Source of the DNA: Candidatus Sordicultor fermentans
GTDB taxonomy: Bacteria; Atribacterota; Atribacteria; Atribacterales; Caldatribacteriaceae
NCBI GenBank assembly: GCA_002385475.1
Contig: DGDO01000036.1
Coordinates: forward strand, 1-23,387
DNA length: 23,387 nucleotides
Reading direction: 5' to 3'
A program made the position numbers and the translations under genes. Position 1 is the stretch's first letter; each line of letters begins with the position of its first letter. The notes below the pieces were generated by a model. That model ran no database searches. It saw only the letters and a program-made list of their open reading frames with translations, and was not told the DNA's origin. Shown here one piece after another: positions 13,836-22,021 of the stretch.

Positions 13836-14012
13836 ATGATGCAGAAGTTGCTGGTATCAGCTCTCCCGAATTGTGAAAGAAAATTCAGGGGAATTAAGGG
13901 ATATGCTTTGATTCCAGAAATGCTCAAGAAATATCGAGGCAGAAGAAAATATAGAAACTGCTGTGTTAGGGATATAGAGTTTTATAAGAGCTGCCAAAAT
14001 ATTTTTAACTGA
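13836..14012 (+). pseudogene. Short ORF, possible transposase C-terminal remnant
   Basis: A 58-codon plus-strand frame from ATG at 13836 to TGA at 14010. AAAGGAAG lies five bases before the ATG, so it could be translated. The peptide is very basic and cysteine-containing. The stretch F-R-G-I-K-G-Y-x-x-I-P-E-M-L resembles, from memory only, the F-R-R-x-K-G-Y-x-x-x-P end motif seen in some IS transposases, which would make this a remnant of an inserted element. No terminal inverted repeats were found around it. It may equally be a chance ORF. Confidence 0.25.
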
Positions 14013-14160
14013 AAACTTGACAGGCTCTAAACTTATAATTCCTGACAGTCATGTTTTGTATTTCCACTCTTTGCACTCTGGAGATATACTGTTAAAGTAT
14101 TATTGCAAGATATTGAAGCCTTATATCGTTTATCAATATTTTAGGAAGGAGAAGAAGGGC

Positions 14161-15159
14161 ATGGATTTGAGAGTTTTATCTCGAGAGGACATTTTCTCAC
14201 CCCGGCCAGAATGGCGTTTTGAACCAGAAGCTCCCGATTATTTTGCCATGTATTCAAGTCTTTGGGGAGGAATTGTTAAAGACCCGGCTTTAATGCTTAT
14301 TCCCTTAGATGACCACATGGTCCACCGGGGAGATGGAATATTTGAAGCTTTCAAGTGTGTTAAGGGACATATTTATAATTTTGATGCTCACTTATCCCGA
14401 TTAGAAAATTCTGCCCGGTTAATTTCTCTAAACTTGCCTTTCGATCTGGAAACTATTAAAGAAATCACTTTAAAAACGGTAGCTATTGCAGGAGTGAAAG
14501 ATTGCAGAATACGCATCTATGTTTCCCGGGGTCTGGGAAATGCATTTAGTTGTAGCCCGGTAGATTGTAGAAGCCAACTCTATATTGTGGTATTAAAAGA
14601 AAGCGTTCCTCCACCTTATTATTATACCGACGGAGCATCGGCAATAACGAGTTGCATACCTACCAAAGCCTCCTTTTTTGCTCAAGTGAAGTCTTGCAAT
14701 TATCTCCCCAATGCCTTAGCTCACTTAGAAGCTCATGAAAAGGGAGCAGATTTTGCGATTATGCTCGACCAGCAAGGCTACTTAGCAGAAGGACCGACTC
14801 AAAGTATAGCCATAGTGGACCATCAAAAAATATTTAAATACCCCAGACTGGATAATACCCTGAAAGGTACTACTTTACTCCGGGCAGTGGCACTCGCTGA
14901 AGAGCTGGTTGAGGCTGGAGAATTAAAATCAATTTCCAGCAGCGATATCTCCAGGGAAGAAGCCTACAATAGCTTGGAGATGTTCGCTTTTACTGTGGGA
15001 ATTGCTGTAGTGCCAATAGTAAAATATGATGAGAAAGTCATCGGTACTGGAAAACCGGGGCCAGTATTTCGTCGTCTCTTGAAGCTATTTCAAAGAGATT
15101 ATACAGAAAATAGGGAGCTTTTGACCCCCGTTCCTTACGATGAAGTAGCTAATGGTTAG
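14161..15159 (+). CDS. Class IV (branched-chain/D-amino acid type) aminotransferase
   Basis: A 332-residue PLP enzyme of fold type IV, the family of branched-chain aminotransferase, D-amino acid aminotransferase and aminodeoxychorismate lyase. Seen: V-H-R-G-D-G-I-F-E-A-F (54-64), the PLP lysine K177 in V-K-S-C-N-Y-L-P-N, and E210 in Y-L-A-E-G-P-T-Q-S. The usual E-G-x-x-x-N-x-F after the glutamate reads E-G-P-T-Q-S-I-A, so Asn is Ser. This sequence and the early H-R-G-D motif argue against calling it plain IlvE; the substrate is open. ATG at 14161 is chosen because AAGGAGA is eight bases upstream; the frame is open back to 14017 but that part has no similarity. It is transcribed alone, divergent from the decarboxylase and convergent with the transporter operon. 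Confidence 0.88.
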   Translation: MDLRVLSREDIFSPRPEWRFEPEAPDYFAMYSSLWGGIVKDPALMLIPLDDHMVHRGDGIFEAFKCVKGHIYNFDAHLSRLENSARLISLNLPFDLETIKEITLKTVAIAGVKDCRIRIYVSRGLGNAFSCSPVDCRSQLYIVVLKESVPPPYYYTDGASAITSCIPTKASFFAQVKSCNYLPNALAHLEAHEKGADFAIMLDQQGYLAEGPTQSIAIVDHQKIFKYPRLDNTLKGTTLLRAVALAEELVEAGELKSISSSDISREEAYNSLEMFAFTVGIAVVPIVKYDEKVIGTGKPGPVFRRLLKLFQRDYTENRELLTPVPYDEVANG

Positions 15160-15263
15160 ACGATAATTATCACAAAATCCCGGTATTAGCTATGGCTTTC
15201 GAACTCTTAGAATGCTACTTTTTGATAGAATTAATAATTAAGATATATTAAAAAAAAATAAAA

Positions 15264-16145
15264 CTACTGACACATAAGGCACCGAGAAATCACTTCATAA
15301 CCATCGGCCTCTTCTATGTTATGAGGTAGTATCAAACGAGGATGGATGGTAATAAATTCAGGAACAGGCTTATTTGCACAAAAACAATCTATCAAATTTG
15401 CTATTTCCTGGGCCAGTTGAGAGGGCTTAAAATCCACCACTGCCTCTATCTTTCCCTGAAGCAGAGCAAAAAGCATCTCCGGAGAAGCCTCCAATACCAC
15501 AAGGGGTGGAGGAGATTCGACCTCAGAAAATTTATCAATCAACTGCCTCCCTGCTTCAGCATTTCCTGCTATTATTAAAGACTTTTCTCTGTTGGAAATC
15601 AACTGCTCGAGTGTATCTTTATCATTTTCTCCTATCTCTCTGAAACGGGGATAAAACTCTTCATTTAGCCCCTGCCTCAGGTGTGGAGCAATTTTACCCA
15701 CTCCCCAGATGGTGAAGTGTTCATCCAGAAAAAGCTTTTCTACTACCTCTCTTCGGAAAACTTCTATTACCTCTTCTACCTCCACCCTTATCTTGCAAGA
15801 AGGGAACCCCAAAGGAGGCGCAACCCCTTCCCAGAAAAGAAGCAAGGGTTCTTTATCTTGAGGGATTTGTGACAGAATAGAAGAAAAATATTTTTCCTCA
15901 CCCAAAAACACTATAAGAAAAGCCTTTTCTGGGGGAAAGCCCAGAGATAGCTCTTCTAAAGAGCAAAGAGGAATTAAACGCACCCGAGAAGGGGAAAGGA
16001 GCCTTCTTAAATGAACTTCTAAAAAAGTAGAAAAATAATCGAGAGAAGAAGAAAGAAGCAATACTTGAGGAGCCTCCTGCCCCGGAAGCGGGCTTCCCCC
16101 TCCCAGAATTATGAGAATAACTAATAATAAAAAATAACGTTTCAA
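15264..16145 (-). CDS. Secreted protein related to periplasmic sugar-binding proteins
   Basis: A 293-residue exported protein. The signal peptide (1-22) has a hydrophobic core and a P-G-Q cleavage region, with no lipobox. The remainder fits loosely to the type I periplasmic-binding fold: alternating beta/alpha segments, and near the end an L-x-A-L-L-Q-G-K-I-E-A-V-V-D-F-K stretch (225-240) and a final I-x-P-R-L-I-L-P-x-N-I (267-277) as in sugar-binding proteins. It is shorter and much more diverged than the main binding protein of this operon. It has six cysteines (61, 117, 254, 256, 289, 292), the last as C-L-M-C-Q at the C-terminus, unusual for this family. The likely TTG start (16145) overlaps the stop of the second permease. 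It may be an accessory or alternative binding component of the importer; function unproven. Confidence 0.7.
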   Translation of the reverse strand: MKRYFLLLVILIILGGGSPLPGQEAPQVLLLSSSLDYFSTFLEVHLRRLLSPSRVRLIPLCSLEELSLGFPPEKAFLIVFLGEEKYFSSILSQIPQDKEPLLLFWEGVAPPLGFPSCKIRVEVEEVIEVFRREVVEKLFLDEHFTIWGVGKIAPHLRQGLNEEFYPRFREIGENDKDTLEQLISNREKSLIIAGNAEAGRQLIDKFSEVESPPPLVVLEASPEMLFALLQGKIEAVVDFKPSQLAQEIANLIDCFCANKPVPEFITIHPRLILPHNIEEADGYEVISRCLMCQ

Positions 16146-17128
16146 ATTTTTCTTCGGCGAATGAGAAATTGGTTAAGCAGAACACTGCCTATCAAAACTA
16201 ATCCTAAAGCTCCCAGTTGCCAGATCTGATGAATACCAGCCAGTTGTAAACCATTATTAAGCATAGTTATGATAGCCACACTCAAGAGCACTCCTCCTAC
16301 TGTTCCTTCTCCTCCTTGAATACTAATACCTCCCAAAACTGCAATAGTAATAGCCTGCAATTCATAACCTGTTCCGATATCCGGTCGAGCACTGGCAATA
16401 CGAGAAGTAATTACCCAGGCAGCTAAAGCACTCAGTAACCCAGAAAGAGCATAAACAGTAAGCCGTACTCTACTTACATCAATTCCAGAAAAAGTTGCCG
16501 CTGTCTCATTGCTTCCCACACCATAAAGTTTTCTTCCCCAGGCTGTGCGGGAAAGCAAAAAGTGGAGAATCAGAAGGACGGGAACAAAAATGAAGAGAAC
16601 CTGGAAAGGTATTCCCCCTATTCTATACTGTCCTATGAAGTAAAAAGACTTAGAAAAATTGGAAACTGGCATAGGGTTAGGCCCAAACTGGGGGTCTACA
16701 GCAATGATTAGAGCCAGAGAACGATAAATATACATACCAGCTAAGGTAACTATAAGAGGAAGTATCTTGCCCACGCTAACTAATAACCCATTAAATAAAC
16801 CTGCAGCTAAACCGGTTAACATACCAATCACCACAGCCAGAGAAGGAGACAATCCTACTCTACCAATAAGAACTCCAATAACTATAGCTACTAGACTCAT
16901 CATTGACCCCACCGAGAGGTCAATCCCTCCCCCACCGGAGAGAATCACCAGAGCTTCTGCCAGTGCCAAAAGGCCCAATTCCACTCCATATTGAGTCATG
17001 TTAGTTAGGTTATAGAGATTTAAAAAACCGGGAACAGTAAAAGACAATAAAATAAATAAGATAACAAAAAGCAAAGACAGAAAAAATACCCGATTGCCAA
17101 TTATGGTATCCCAGATATCTCTTTTCAT
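16142..17128 (-). CDS. Sugar ABC transporter permease (RbsC/RhaQ-type), second subunit
   Basis: A 328-residue inner-membrane permease of the BPD_transp_2 family used for ribose, xylose, rhamnose and AI-2 import, with about eight to ten hydrophobic helices. Family landmarks: G-G-G-G-I-D-L-S-V-G-S (65-75), the E-loop-like ATPase contact G-S-N-E-T-A-A-T-F-S-G (202-212) and G-G-I-S-I-Q-G-G-E-G-T-V-G-G (270-283). ATG at 17128 overlaps the stop of the first permease by four bases and follows AGGAGA. It forms a heterodimer with the other permease and binds the double ATPase. Which sugar is carried cannot be told from this chain. Confidence 0.93.
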   Translation of the reverse strand: MKRDIWDTIIGNRVFFLSLLFVILFILLSFTVPGFLNLYNLTNMTQYGVELGLLALAEALVILSGGGGIDLSVGSMMSLVAIVIGVLIGRVGLSPSLAVVIGMLTGLAAGLFNGLLVSVGKILPLIVTLAGMYIYRSLALIIAVDPQFGPNPMPVSNFSKSFYFIGQYRIGGIPFQVLFIFVPVLLILHFLLSRTAWGRKLYGVGSNETAATFSGIDVSRVRLTVYALSGLLSALAAWVITSRIASARPDIGTGYELQAITIAVLGGISIQGGEGTVGGVLLSVAIITMLNNGLQLAGIHQIWQLGALGLVLIGSVLLNQFLIRRRKI

Positions 17129-18072
17129 CTCGTCTCTCTCCTGGCTCTTATTATGTCAGCTAATACAGAGATAATAATTAGCGCTCCAATCACTAAGCCT
17201 TCACTCAACGCCGGTACATTGAGTAGCACCATTCCATTTTTTATAATACCCACCAAAAAAGCTCCCAGTAGACTTCCGATGATAGTTCCCCTTCCTCCCA
17301 AGGCACTGGTCCCTCCTAAAACTACCGCTGCAATCACATCCAGTTCAAAGCCCATACCGCTGTTGGTCTGAACAATACCTGTCCGAGCAGCATTGATAAG
17401 ACCGGCAAATCCTGCTAAAGCTCCAGTTAAAGCATAAACAAAAATAATAGTGCTTTTCAAATTGACTCCTGATACTCGAGCAGCTTCAGGATTATTGCCC
17501 ACCGCGTAAATATGACGACCCAGGGGTCGATAACTCAAGAAATAGGAAAAAACAATAATGAGGAAAGTAGCAATCCACATAGGAATAGGCACACCCAACC
17601 ATTTACCCAGACCTATGGTTCGGCAAGCAGGAGGAATACCTGATATCCACCTTCCCCCCAGAGTCTGGAACATCAAAGCCCTGATCAAATTCATCATTCC
17701 TAAAGTAGCAATAATAGGAGGAACATCTCCCCAAACTATGATAGCTCCATTCACAAAGCCAATGCCCAATCCCACCAAAACAGCAAGCACCAAAGCTAAA
17801 AAGGGAGAATAACCTCCCATAAGAAGATATCCACTAACTACACAGGCCATCCCCAGAGTAGAACCCGCTGAAACATCTATTCCTCCAGTTATTATTACCA
17901 TAGTCATTCCAATAGCGGTAATGGCCACTCCAGATAGTTGTAACAAGAGGTTAGTAATATTGCTCACCGATAAAAATCTCTCAGTAGTAAAAGAAAAAAT
18001 AGCGCTAAGAATTAAAATCAAAACTAAAACAGTAAACTCTCTTCTTCTCACTATTCTCTGGAAGTTAATCAT
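17125..18072 (-). CDS. Sugar ABC transporter permease (RbsC/RhaP-type), first subunit
   Basis: A 315-residue inner-membrane permease, paralogous to the next gene. It has multiple hydrophobic helices, the I-T-G-G-I-D-V-S-A-G-S motif (61-71), the cytoplasmic coupling element G-N-N-P-E-A-A-R-V-S-G (193-203) and G-G-T-S-A-L-G-G-R-G-T (252-262). It lies 15 bases after the ATPase gene and overlaps the second permease gene by ATGA, which suggests equal production of the two halves of the channel. Two different permease genes, with one double-domain ATPase and one binding protein, is the composition of rhamnose- and AI-2-type importers; ribose importers usually have one permease. Confidence 0.93.
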   Translation of the reverse strand: MINFQRIVRRREFTVLVLILILSAIFSFTTERFLSVSNITNLLLQLSGVAITAIGMTMVIITGGIDVSAGSTLGMACVVSGYLLMGGYSPFLALVLAVLVGLGIGFVNGAIIVWGDVPPIIATLGMMNLIRALMFQTLGGRWISGIPPACRTIGLGKWLGVPIPMWIATFLIIVFSYFLSYRPLGRHIYAVGNNPEAARVSGVNLKSTIIFVYALTGALAGFAGLINAARTGIVQTNSGMGFELDVIAAVVLGGTSALGGRGTIIGSLLGAFLVGIIKNGMVLLNVPALSEGLVIGALIIISVLADIIRARRETR

Positions 18073-18087
18073 GGTTTTCCCTTCCCA

Positions 18088-19605
18088 CTAATCGGATTTA
18101 CCGGGAAGTACTCTTTCTCCGGTAGCTGCTCTAACAAGGTTGGTAGAACTTATATCTTCTCCTTCAAAAACTCCGGTAATTTTTCCTTCATGCATCACTA
18201 TTACCCGATCGGCCAACTTTAATACTTCGGGCAACTCAGAAGAAATGATTATCACCACAATACCTCTTTCCACTAACTGAGCAATCATCTGATGAACTTC
18301 AGCTTTGGCTGCCACATCTATTCCCCGGGTGGGCTCATCGAGAATAAGTATCCGAGGATTAACCCCCAACCATTTAGCAAGAACTACTTTCTGCTGATTA
18401 CCTCCGCTTAGGCTAAACACTTTAGCTTCTAATCCAGGAGTGCGAATACTAAGCTCTTTTACATATTTTTCTGCTATTTCTCTTTCTTTTCTGGTATTAA
18501 CTATACCGAGATGATTGGTTATTTGCCTCAAAATAGAAACAGTGATGTTATAGGAAACACTCAAAATAGGAAAAAGACCCTGGCTTTTGCGGTCCTCGGG
18601 AAGATAAGCTATCCCTTGCTCCATAGCATGACGAGGAGAATGGACTTTAAATTTTTCTCCTCGGTAATAAATCTCTCCACTATCCGGAGAAATAATACCA
18701 AAGATGGCTTGCGCCACGTCAGTTCTTCCTGAACCAACTAACCCGGAAAAAGCTAATATCTCTCCCTGGAAAGCTTCAAAACTTATATCCTCAAATTTCC
18801 CTTTTTTAGTAAGGTTTTTAACCACCAGTACCGGTTGCTCGCTTTTCTCCCCTCCATGTTCTATTTCTTCTACCAGATGTTTACCAGCCATCAATTCCAC
18901 AATCATTTCTCGATTTACTGCAGAGAGAGGATAGTCCCCTACCACCTCCCCATCCCGCATAACAGTGACTCTATCAGCAATCTGAAAAATCTCTTCCAGA
19001 CGATGACTTATATAAATTATTCCCACTCCCTGCTCTCTTAATGTTTCAATAATTTGGAACAATCTCTCAGCTTCGTGCTCGGTGAGAATAGCAGTAGGTT
19101 CATCAAAAATAATTACTTGAGATTCATAGGCCAGAGCTTTGGCAATTAAAACTAATTGCTGCAGGCCGACGCTCAGCTCCCCCATAGGTTGCCTCAAGAA
19201 ATGAGGAGCAATGTTCAAGGAAGCAAATAATTCTTGGGCCTTTTCTTCTTGCCGTTTCCAGTCAATATTACCCCGAGGCGTTTTTATTTCCCTCCCCAGG
19301 AAAATATTCTCTACCACTGAAAGATAGGGATAAATCAGCGGATCCTGATAAACTGCAGAAATCCCCATCCCCTGGGCCAACCGAGGAGAAGTTATTTCTA
19401 CTTTTTGGCCTCCGTACCAGATTTCTCCCTCATCAGGAAGCAGAGCTCCAGATATGATTCGAATTAAAGTAGATTTTCCGGCTCCATTTTCTCCCACTAA
19501 AGCATGTACTTCTCCCTGCCGGAGAGAAAAATCCACTTTTTTTAAAGCCCTAACTCCTCCAAAAGATTTGGAAATTTCCCGGCACTCCAGAATAGTAGTT
19601 TCCAT
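18088..19605 (-). CDS. Sugar ABC transporter ATP-binding protein, two ABC domains
   Basis: A 505-residue cytoplasmic ATPase of the RbsA/MglA/RhaT type with two fused nucleotide-binding domains. Domain 1 (about 5-245) has Walker A G-E-N-G-A-G-K-S-T (38-46), signature L-S-V-G-L-Q-Q (144-150), Walker B I-I-F-D-E-P (165-170) and switch His201. Domain 2 (about 255-500) has a degenerate Walker A G-L-V-G-S-G-R-T-D (288-296; Lys is Arg), signature L-S-G-G-N-Q-Q-K (399-406) and Walker B I-L-D-E-P-T-R-G-I-D (421-430). The degenerate second Walker A is normal for the family, so domain 1 probably does most hydrolysis. Note that the domain 1 signature has Val in place of the first Gly. Start ATG at 19605 with GGGAG upstream. 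The gene follows a terminator-like hairpin after the binding-protein gene. Confidence 0.94.
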   Translation of the reverse strand: METTILECREISKSFGGVRALKKVDFSLRQGEVHALVGENGAGKSTLIRIISGALLPDEGEIWYGGQKVEITSPRLAQGMGISAVYQDPLIYPYLSVVENIFLGREIKTPRGNIDWKRQEEKAQELFASLNIAPHFLRQPMGELSVGLQQLVLIAKALAYESQVIIFDEPTAILTEHEAERLFQIIETLREQGVGIIYISHRLEEIFQIADRVTVMRDGEVVGDYPLSAVNREMIVELMAGKHLVEEIEHGGEKSEQPVLVVKNLTKKGKFEDISFEAFQGEILAFSGLVGSGRTDVAQAIFGIISPDSGEIYYRGEKFKVHSPRHAMEQGIAYLPEDRKSQGLFPILSVSYNITVSILRQITNHLGIVNTRKEREIAEKYVKELSIRTPGLEAKVFSLSGGNQQKVVLAKWLGVNPRILILDEPTRGIDVAAKAEVHQMIAQLVERGIVVIIISSELPEVLKLADRVIVMHEGKITGVFEGEDISSTNLVRAATGERVLPGKSD

Positions 19606-19623
19606 ATTTCAACTCCCTATAAT

Positions 19624-19651
19624 AAAAAGGAGAGGGCCAGAGACCCTCTCC
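19624..19651 (-). terminator. Terminator-like hairpin between binding-protein and ATPase genes
   Basis: Read on the minus strand, GGAGAGGG (from 19651-19644) pairs with CCCTCTCC (from 19636-19629) across a 7-base loop and is followed by TTTTTATT. It lies 24 bases after the binding-protein stop and 18 bases before the ATPase start. Partial termination here would make much more binding protein than membrane components, as needed by binding-protein-dependent importers. Confidence 0.75.
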
Positions 19652-19674
19652 AAAGTTGATTCATAAACTATAGG

Positions 19675-20664
19675 CTAAAAATCAAAGTCATCTACATTGC
19701 TGGCATCAAAAACCATTGGTGGTCCCAAAATCAGCATCTTGCTCTCTGCTGCATAACGAGGTTTGGTAGAAATTCCGGGAACTTCATATTCTATTCCTTC
19801 TTCAAATTGATTACCATCTAAAAGATATTTGGCCGCCCACACGGTTAAGTAACCCAGGTCTACTGGATTCCACAATACAAATGATTTAACTGCACCATTT
19901 TTGACATATGGTCTCATCATAGAGGGCACCGATACTCCAGTCGCTACGATTTCTCCAATTTTCCCCGCCTGAGTTACTGCTTCTGCTACCCCGGGAGCCG
20001 AAGTGCTGCACTGACCAATAATACCTTTGAGATTAGGAAAAGCATTGATAAGGTCTAAAGCTACATTAATGGCCAGCTGTACATCTTCTTCAGCATAGCG
20101 AATGGTAACTAATTCCATATCAGGATATTCAGCTAACCTCTCCAGCTCGTAAAGAATCCAGGTGTTGAGGTTCCAGGCAGTAGGGCCACAAGAAACGATG
20201 GCAAATTCCCCTTCATAATCCATCGCCTTAGCTAACTCATCCATAGTGGTGTAGCCAATTTCTTTTTCTATAGCCTGATTCACAAATAAGTCCCTCACCT
20301 CTTGAGCCCCGTCAGTGTCACTCGTTAAAACCAGGATACCTTTCTCCTTAGCTTTTTCGAGAACTGGAGTAATAGCTGCAGGGTCATTAGGAGCAACAGC
20401 AATAGCATCTACTCCCTGAGTGATGAGATTATCAATAGTTTCAATCTGTTTTGCAACATCGGCAGTTACTGGACCGGTATAGATGAATTCCACTCCTAAA
20501 TCTTCTGCCGCTTTTTTCCCTCCTTCTTCCATAGCATTAAAGTAAGGAATACCAACTAACTTAGGCACAAAAGCAATCTTATATTTCTCCTGAGCAAAAA
20601 CCGGCAGAGCAAAAACTAAAAGAAACACCAGAGCGAGAACAATGGAAAAACGATACTTTTTCAT
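19675..20664 (-). CDS. Sugar ABC transporter substrate-binding protein (RhaS/LsrB-like)
   Basis: A 329-residue secreted type I periplasmic-binding protein. The signal peptide (1-24) ends V-F-A before Gln-Glu. The mature chain has A-F-V-P-K-L-V-G (31-38), Y-T-G-P (62-65), the hinge region A-P-N-D-P-A-A-I (91-98), T-S-D-T-D-G (114-119), a G-E-F-A-I-V-S segment (152-158), L-W-N-P-V-D-L-G-Y and the family-like ending F-D-A-S-N-V-D-D-F. It is closer to rhamnose-binding RhaS than to AI-2-binding LsrB: the LsrB ligand Asp-Gln pair is Asn-Leu here, while Lys35 and Asp116 positions are kept. Ligand uncertain; rhamnose or another deoxy- or aldohexose is plausible. ATG at 20664 is chosen because GGAGG sits eight bases upstream; the upstream ATG at 20685 has no site. 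First gene of the importer operon. Confidence 0.9.
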   Translation of the reverse strand: MKKYRFSIVLALVFLLVFALPVFAQEKYKIAFVPKLVGIPYFNAMEEGGKKAAEDLGVEFIYTGPVTADVAKQIETIDNLITQGVDAIAVAPNDPAAITPVLEKAKEKGILVLTSDTDGAQEVRDLFVNQAIEKEIGYTTMDELAKAMDYEGEFAIVSCGPTAWNLNTWILYELERLAEYPDMELVTIRYAEEDVQLAINVALDLINAFPNLKGIIGQCSTSAPGVAEAVTQAGKIGEIVATGVSVPSMMRPYVKNGAVKSFVLWNPVDLGYLTVWAAKYLLDGNQFEEGIEYEVPGISTKPRYAAESKMLILGPPMVFDASNVDDFDF

Positions 20665-20702
20665 AAAACCTTCCTCCTTTACCATGTATTTGGTTAATAT
20701 TA

Positions 20703-20730
20703 ATTATAATATACCCTTTAGATAAGTCAA
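20703..20730 (-). promoter_or_regulatory. Strong sigma70/A-type promoter of the sugar importer operon
   Basis: On the minus strand TTGACT (20725-20730, 5 of 6) and TATAAT (20703-20708, perfect) are 16 bases apart. They lie about 40 bases upstream of the binding-protein start. This is the best promoter match in the window. Confidence 0.8.
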
Positions 20731-20971
20731 TCCGTTTTTTCCTGATATTTACTCAAATTCCATAACAATCGGAAAAACTTCCTATCAATTTAGCAATGAA
20801 TAAGTATTAATTCTAACCAATCAGGAAACATTTTTGGAAAAAGGTGATTAAAAACACTGGAAACCGGATAAGAGCAATAAGCTTCAGATAGCACAAAGCC
20901 ATCCTCTGTGTATTAGAAAGATAAAAAGAGATTGGAATTTGAAAAGATAAAGAATGCTCTCCTCGTAGCTT

Positions 20972-21000
20972 TTAAGCAAACTTGGGTTATAAGGTATAAT
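20972..21000 (+). promoter_or_regulatory. Putative promoter of the aldo/keto reductase gene
   Basis: TATAAT (20995-21000) is perfect; the best -35 at 17 bases is TTAAGC (20972-20977), which is weak. It lies about 30 bases before the start codon and is followed by AAGGAGGT. Confidence 0.45.
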
Positions 21001-21031
21001 AATTAAAAAAAATCATCCAAGGAGGTCTGAC

Positions 21032-22006
21032 ATGCGCAAAAGGAAATTAGGTTGGACTGATCTCGAACTCACTGTGATAGGCTTTGGTTCCTGGGCTTTA
21101 GGAGGAGGAGGGTGGGAATCCGGGTGGGGCCCTCAAGACGATGAGGAGTCCATTGCTGCTATCCACAGAGCCTTAGATTTAGGCATAAATTGGATAGATA
21201 CTGCCGCTGTTTATGGATTAGGACATTCAGAAGAAATTATAGCTAAAGCCTTAAGAGGTATGAGCGAAAAACCCATTATTGCTACTAAATGCGGATTGGT
21301 ATGGAATGAGAAGGGAGAAGTTTTTGGGTGCTTAAAAAGAGACAGCATTCGCAAAGAAGTAGAAGACAGCCTCAGACGACTGGAAGTGGAAGTGATAGAC
21401 CTCTATCAAATCCACTGGCCAGATCCCGACCCCGATATTGAAGAGGCCTGGAGCACCATGGCCGATTTAGTAAAAGAAGGGAAAATCCGTTACGCTGGGG
21501 TTTCTAATTTTAACGTGGAACAAATGAAAAGAATTGAAAAAATCCATCCCATCGCTTCTCTGCAACCCCCCTACAGCATGATTATGCGAGATATAGAAAA
21601 AGAGATTTTGCCTTATTGTGCAGAAAAAAATATGGGAGTAATAGTGTATAGCCCCATGCAAAAGGGATTGCTAACTGGCAAATTTACCCCGGAGCGGGTG
21701 AAAAATCTTCCTCCTGATGACCATCGCCGGAGTGACCCCCAATTTAATGAACCCTTGCTCAGTATCAACCTGGAATTAGTAGAGAAATTAAAACCCATCG
21801 CTGAAAAACACGGAAGAACCCTGGCTCAACTGGCCATTGCCTGGGTATTACGACGTCCGGAGGTTACTGCTGCTATAGTTGGAACCCGACGTCCTTCTCA
21901 GATTGAAGAAACATTTCCCGCTGGAGATTGGGAGTTAGCCGCTGAAGATATAGAAGCCATCGAGAAACTATTACAAGAAAGAGAAGAAAAAATAAAAAAT
22001 CTTTAA
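21032..22006 (+). CDS. Aldo/keto reductase
   Basis: A 324-residue NAD(P)H-dependent oxidoreductase of the aldo/keto reductase superfamily, cytoplasmic (beta/alpha)8 barrel. The catalytic tetrad is complete: Asp56 (W-I-D-T-A), Tyr61 (V-Y-G-L-G-H-S-E), Lys86 (A-T-K-C-G) and His128 (Q-I-H-W-P). The W-G-P-Q-D-D-E-E-S (32-40) and the Y-G-L-G-H-S-E region are like the bacterial AKR11/IolS group. The C-terminal coenzyme-binding stretch (V-G-T-R-R-P-S-Q, about 288-295) is typical. Start ATG has AAGGAGGT seven bases upstream. Single-gene transcript closed by the terminator at 22022-22053. Its position opposite the sugar importer suggests reduction or oxidation of a sugar-derived aldehyde, but the substrate is unknown. 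Confidence 0.94.
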   Translation: MRKRKLGWTDLELTVIGFGSWALGGGGWESGWGPQDDEESIAAIHRALDLGINWIDTAAVYGLGHSEEIIAKALRGMSEKPIIATKCGLVWNEKGEVFGCLKRDSIRKEVEDSLRRLEVEVIDLYQIHWPDPDPDIEEAWSTMADLVKEGKIRYAGVSNFNVEQMKRIEKIHPIASLQPPYSMIMRDIEKEILPYCAEKNMGVIVYSPMQKGLLTGKFTPERVKNLPPDDHRRSDPQFNEPLLSINLELVEKLKPIAEKHGRTLAQLAIAWVLRRPEVTAAIVGTRRPSQIEETFPAGDWELAAEDIEAIEKLLQEREEKIKNL

Positions 22007-22021
22007 CTTCTGCTTGCTATA

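Larger units (their letters stand above)
13560..14160. other. Divergent intergenic region between decarboxylase and aminotransferase
   Basis: About 600 bases. The left part holds the decarboxylase promoter. The middle holds a short ORF (13836-14012) that might be a decayed gene fragment. The right part ends in the strong ribosome binding site of the aminotransferase (AAGGAGA, about 14146-14152). I saw no T-box element and no terminator. The open frame extending the aminotransferase upstream to 14017 lacks a start with a ribosome binding site and is not counted as coding. Confidence 0.55.
20665..21031. other. Divergent promoter region
   Basis: About 367 bases between the importer operon (minus) and the aldo/keto reductase gene (plus). 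It holds a strong promoter for the importer, a -10 box and ribosome binding site for the reductase, and AT-rich DNA between. I found no convincing long operator palindrome. Shared control of the two divergent units is possible. Confidence 0.6.

Noticed and set aside
13739..13927. Minus-strand ORF of 62 codons
   Set aside because: No ribosome binding site and no recognisable family; it overlaps the better plus-strand ORF at 13836-14012.
14017..14039. TTGACA followed by TATAAT as a promoter for the aminotransferase
   Set aside because: Both boxes are perfect, but the spacer is only 11 bases, too short for a normal housekeeping promoter.
14017..14160. Upstream extension of the aminotransferase
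   Set aside because: The frame is open, but the family match begins near 14161, where a good AAGGAGA site precedes an ATG.
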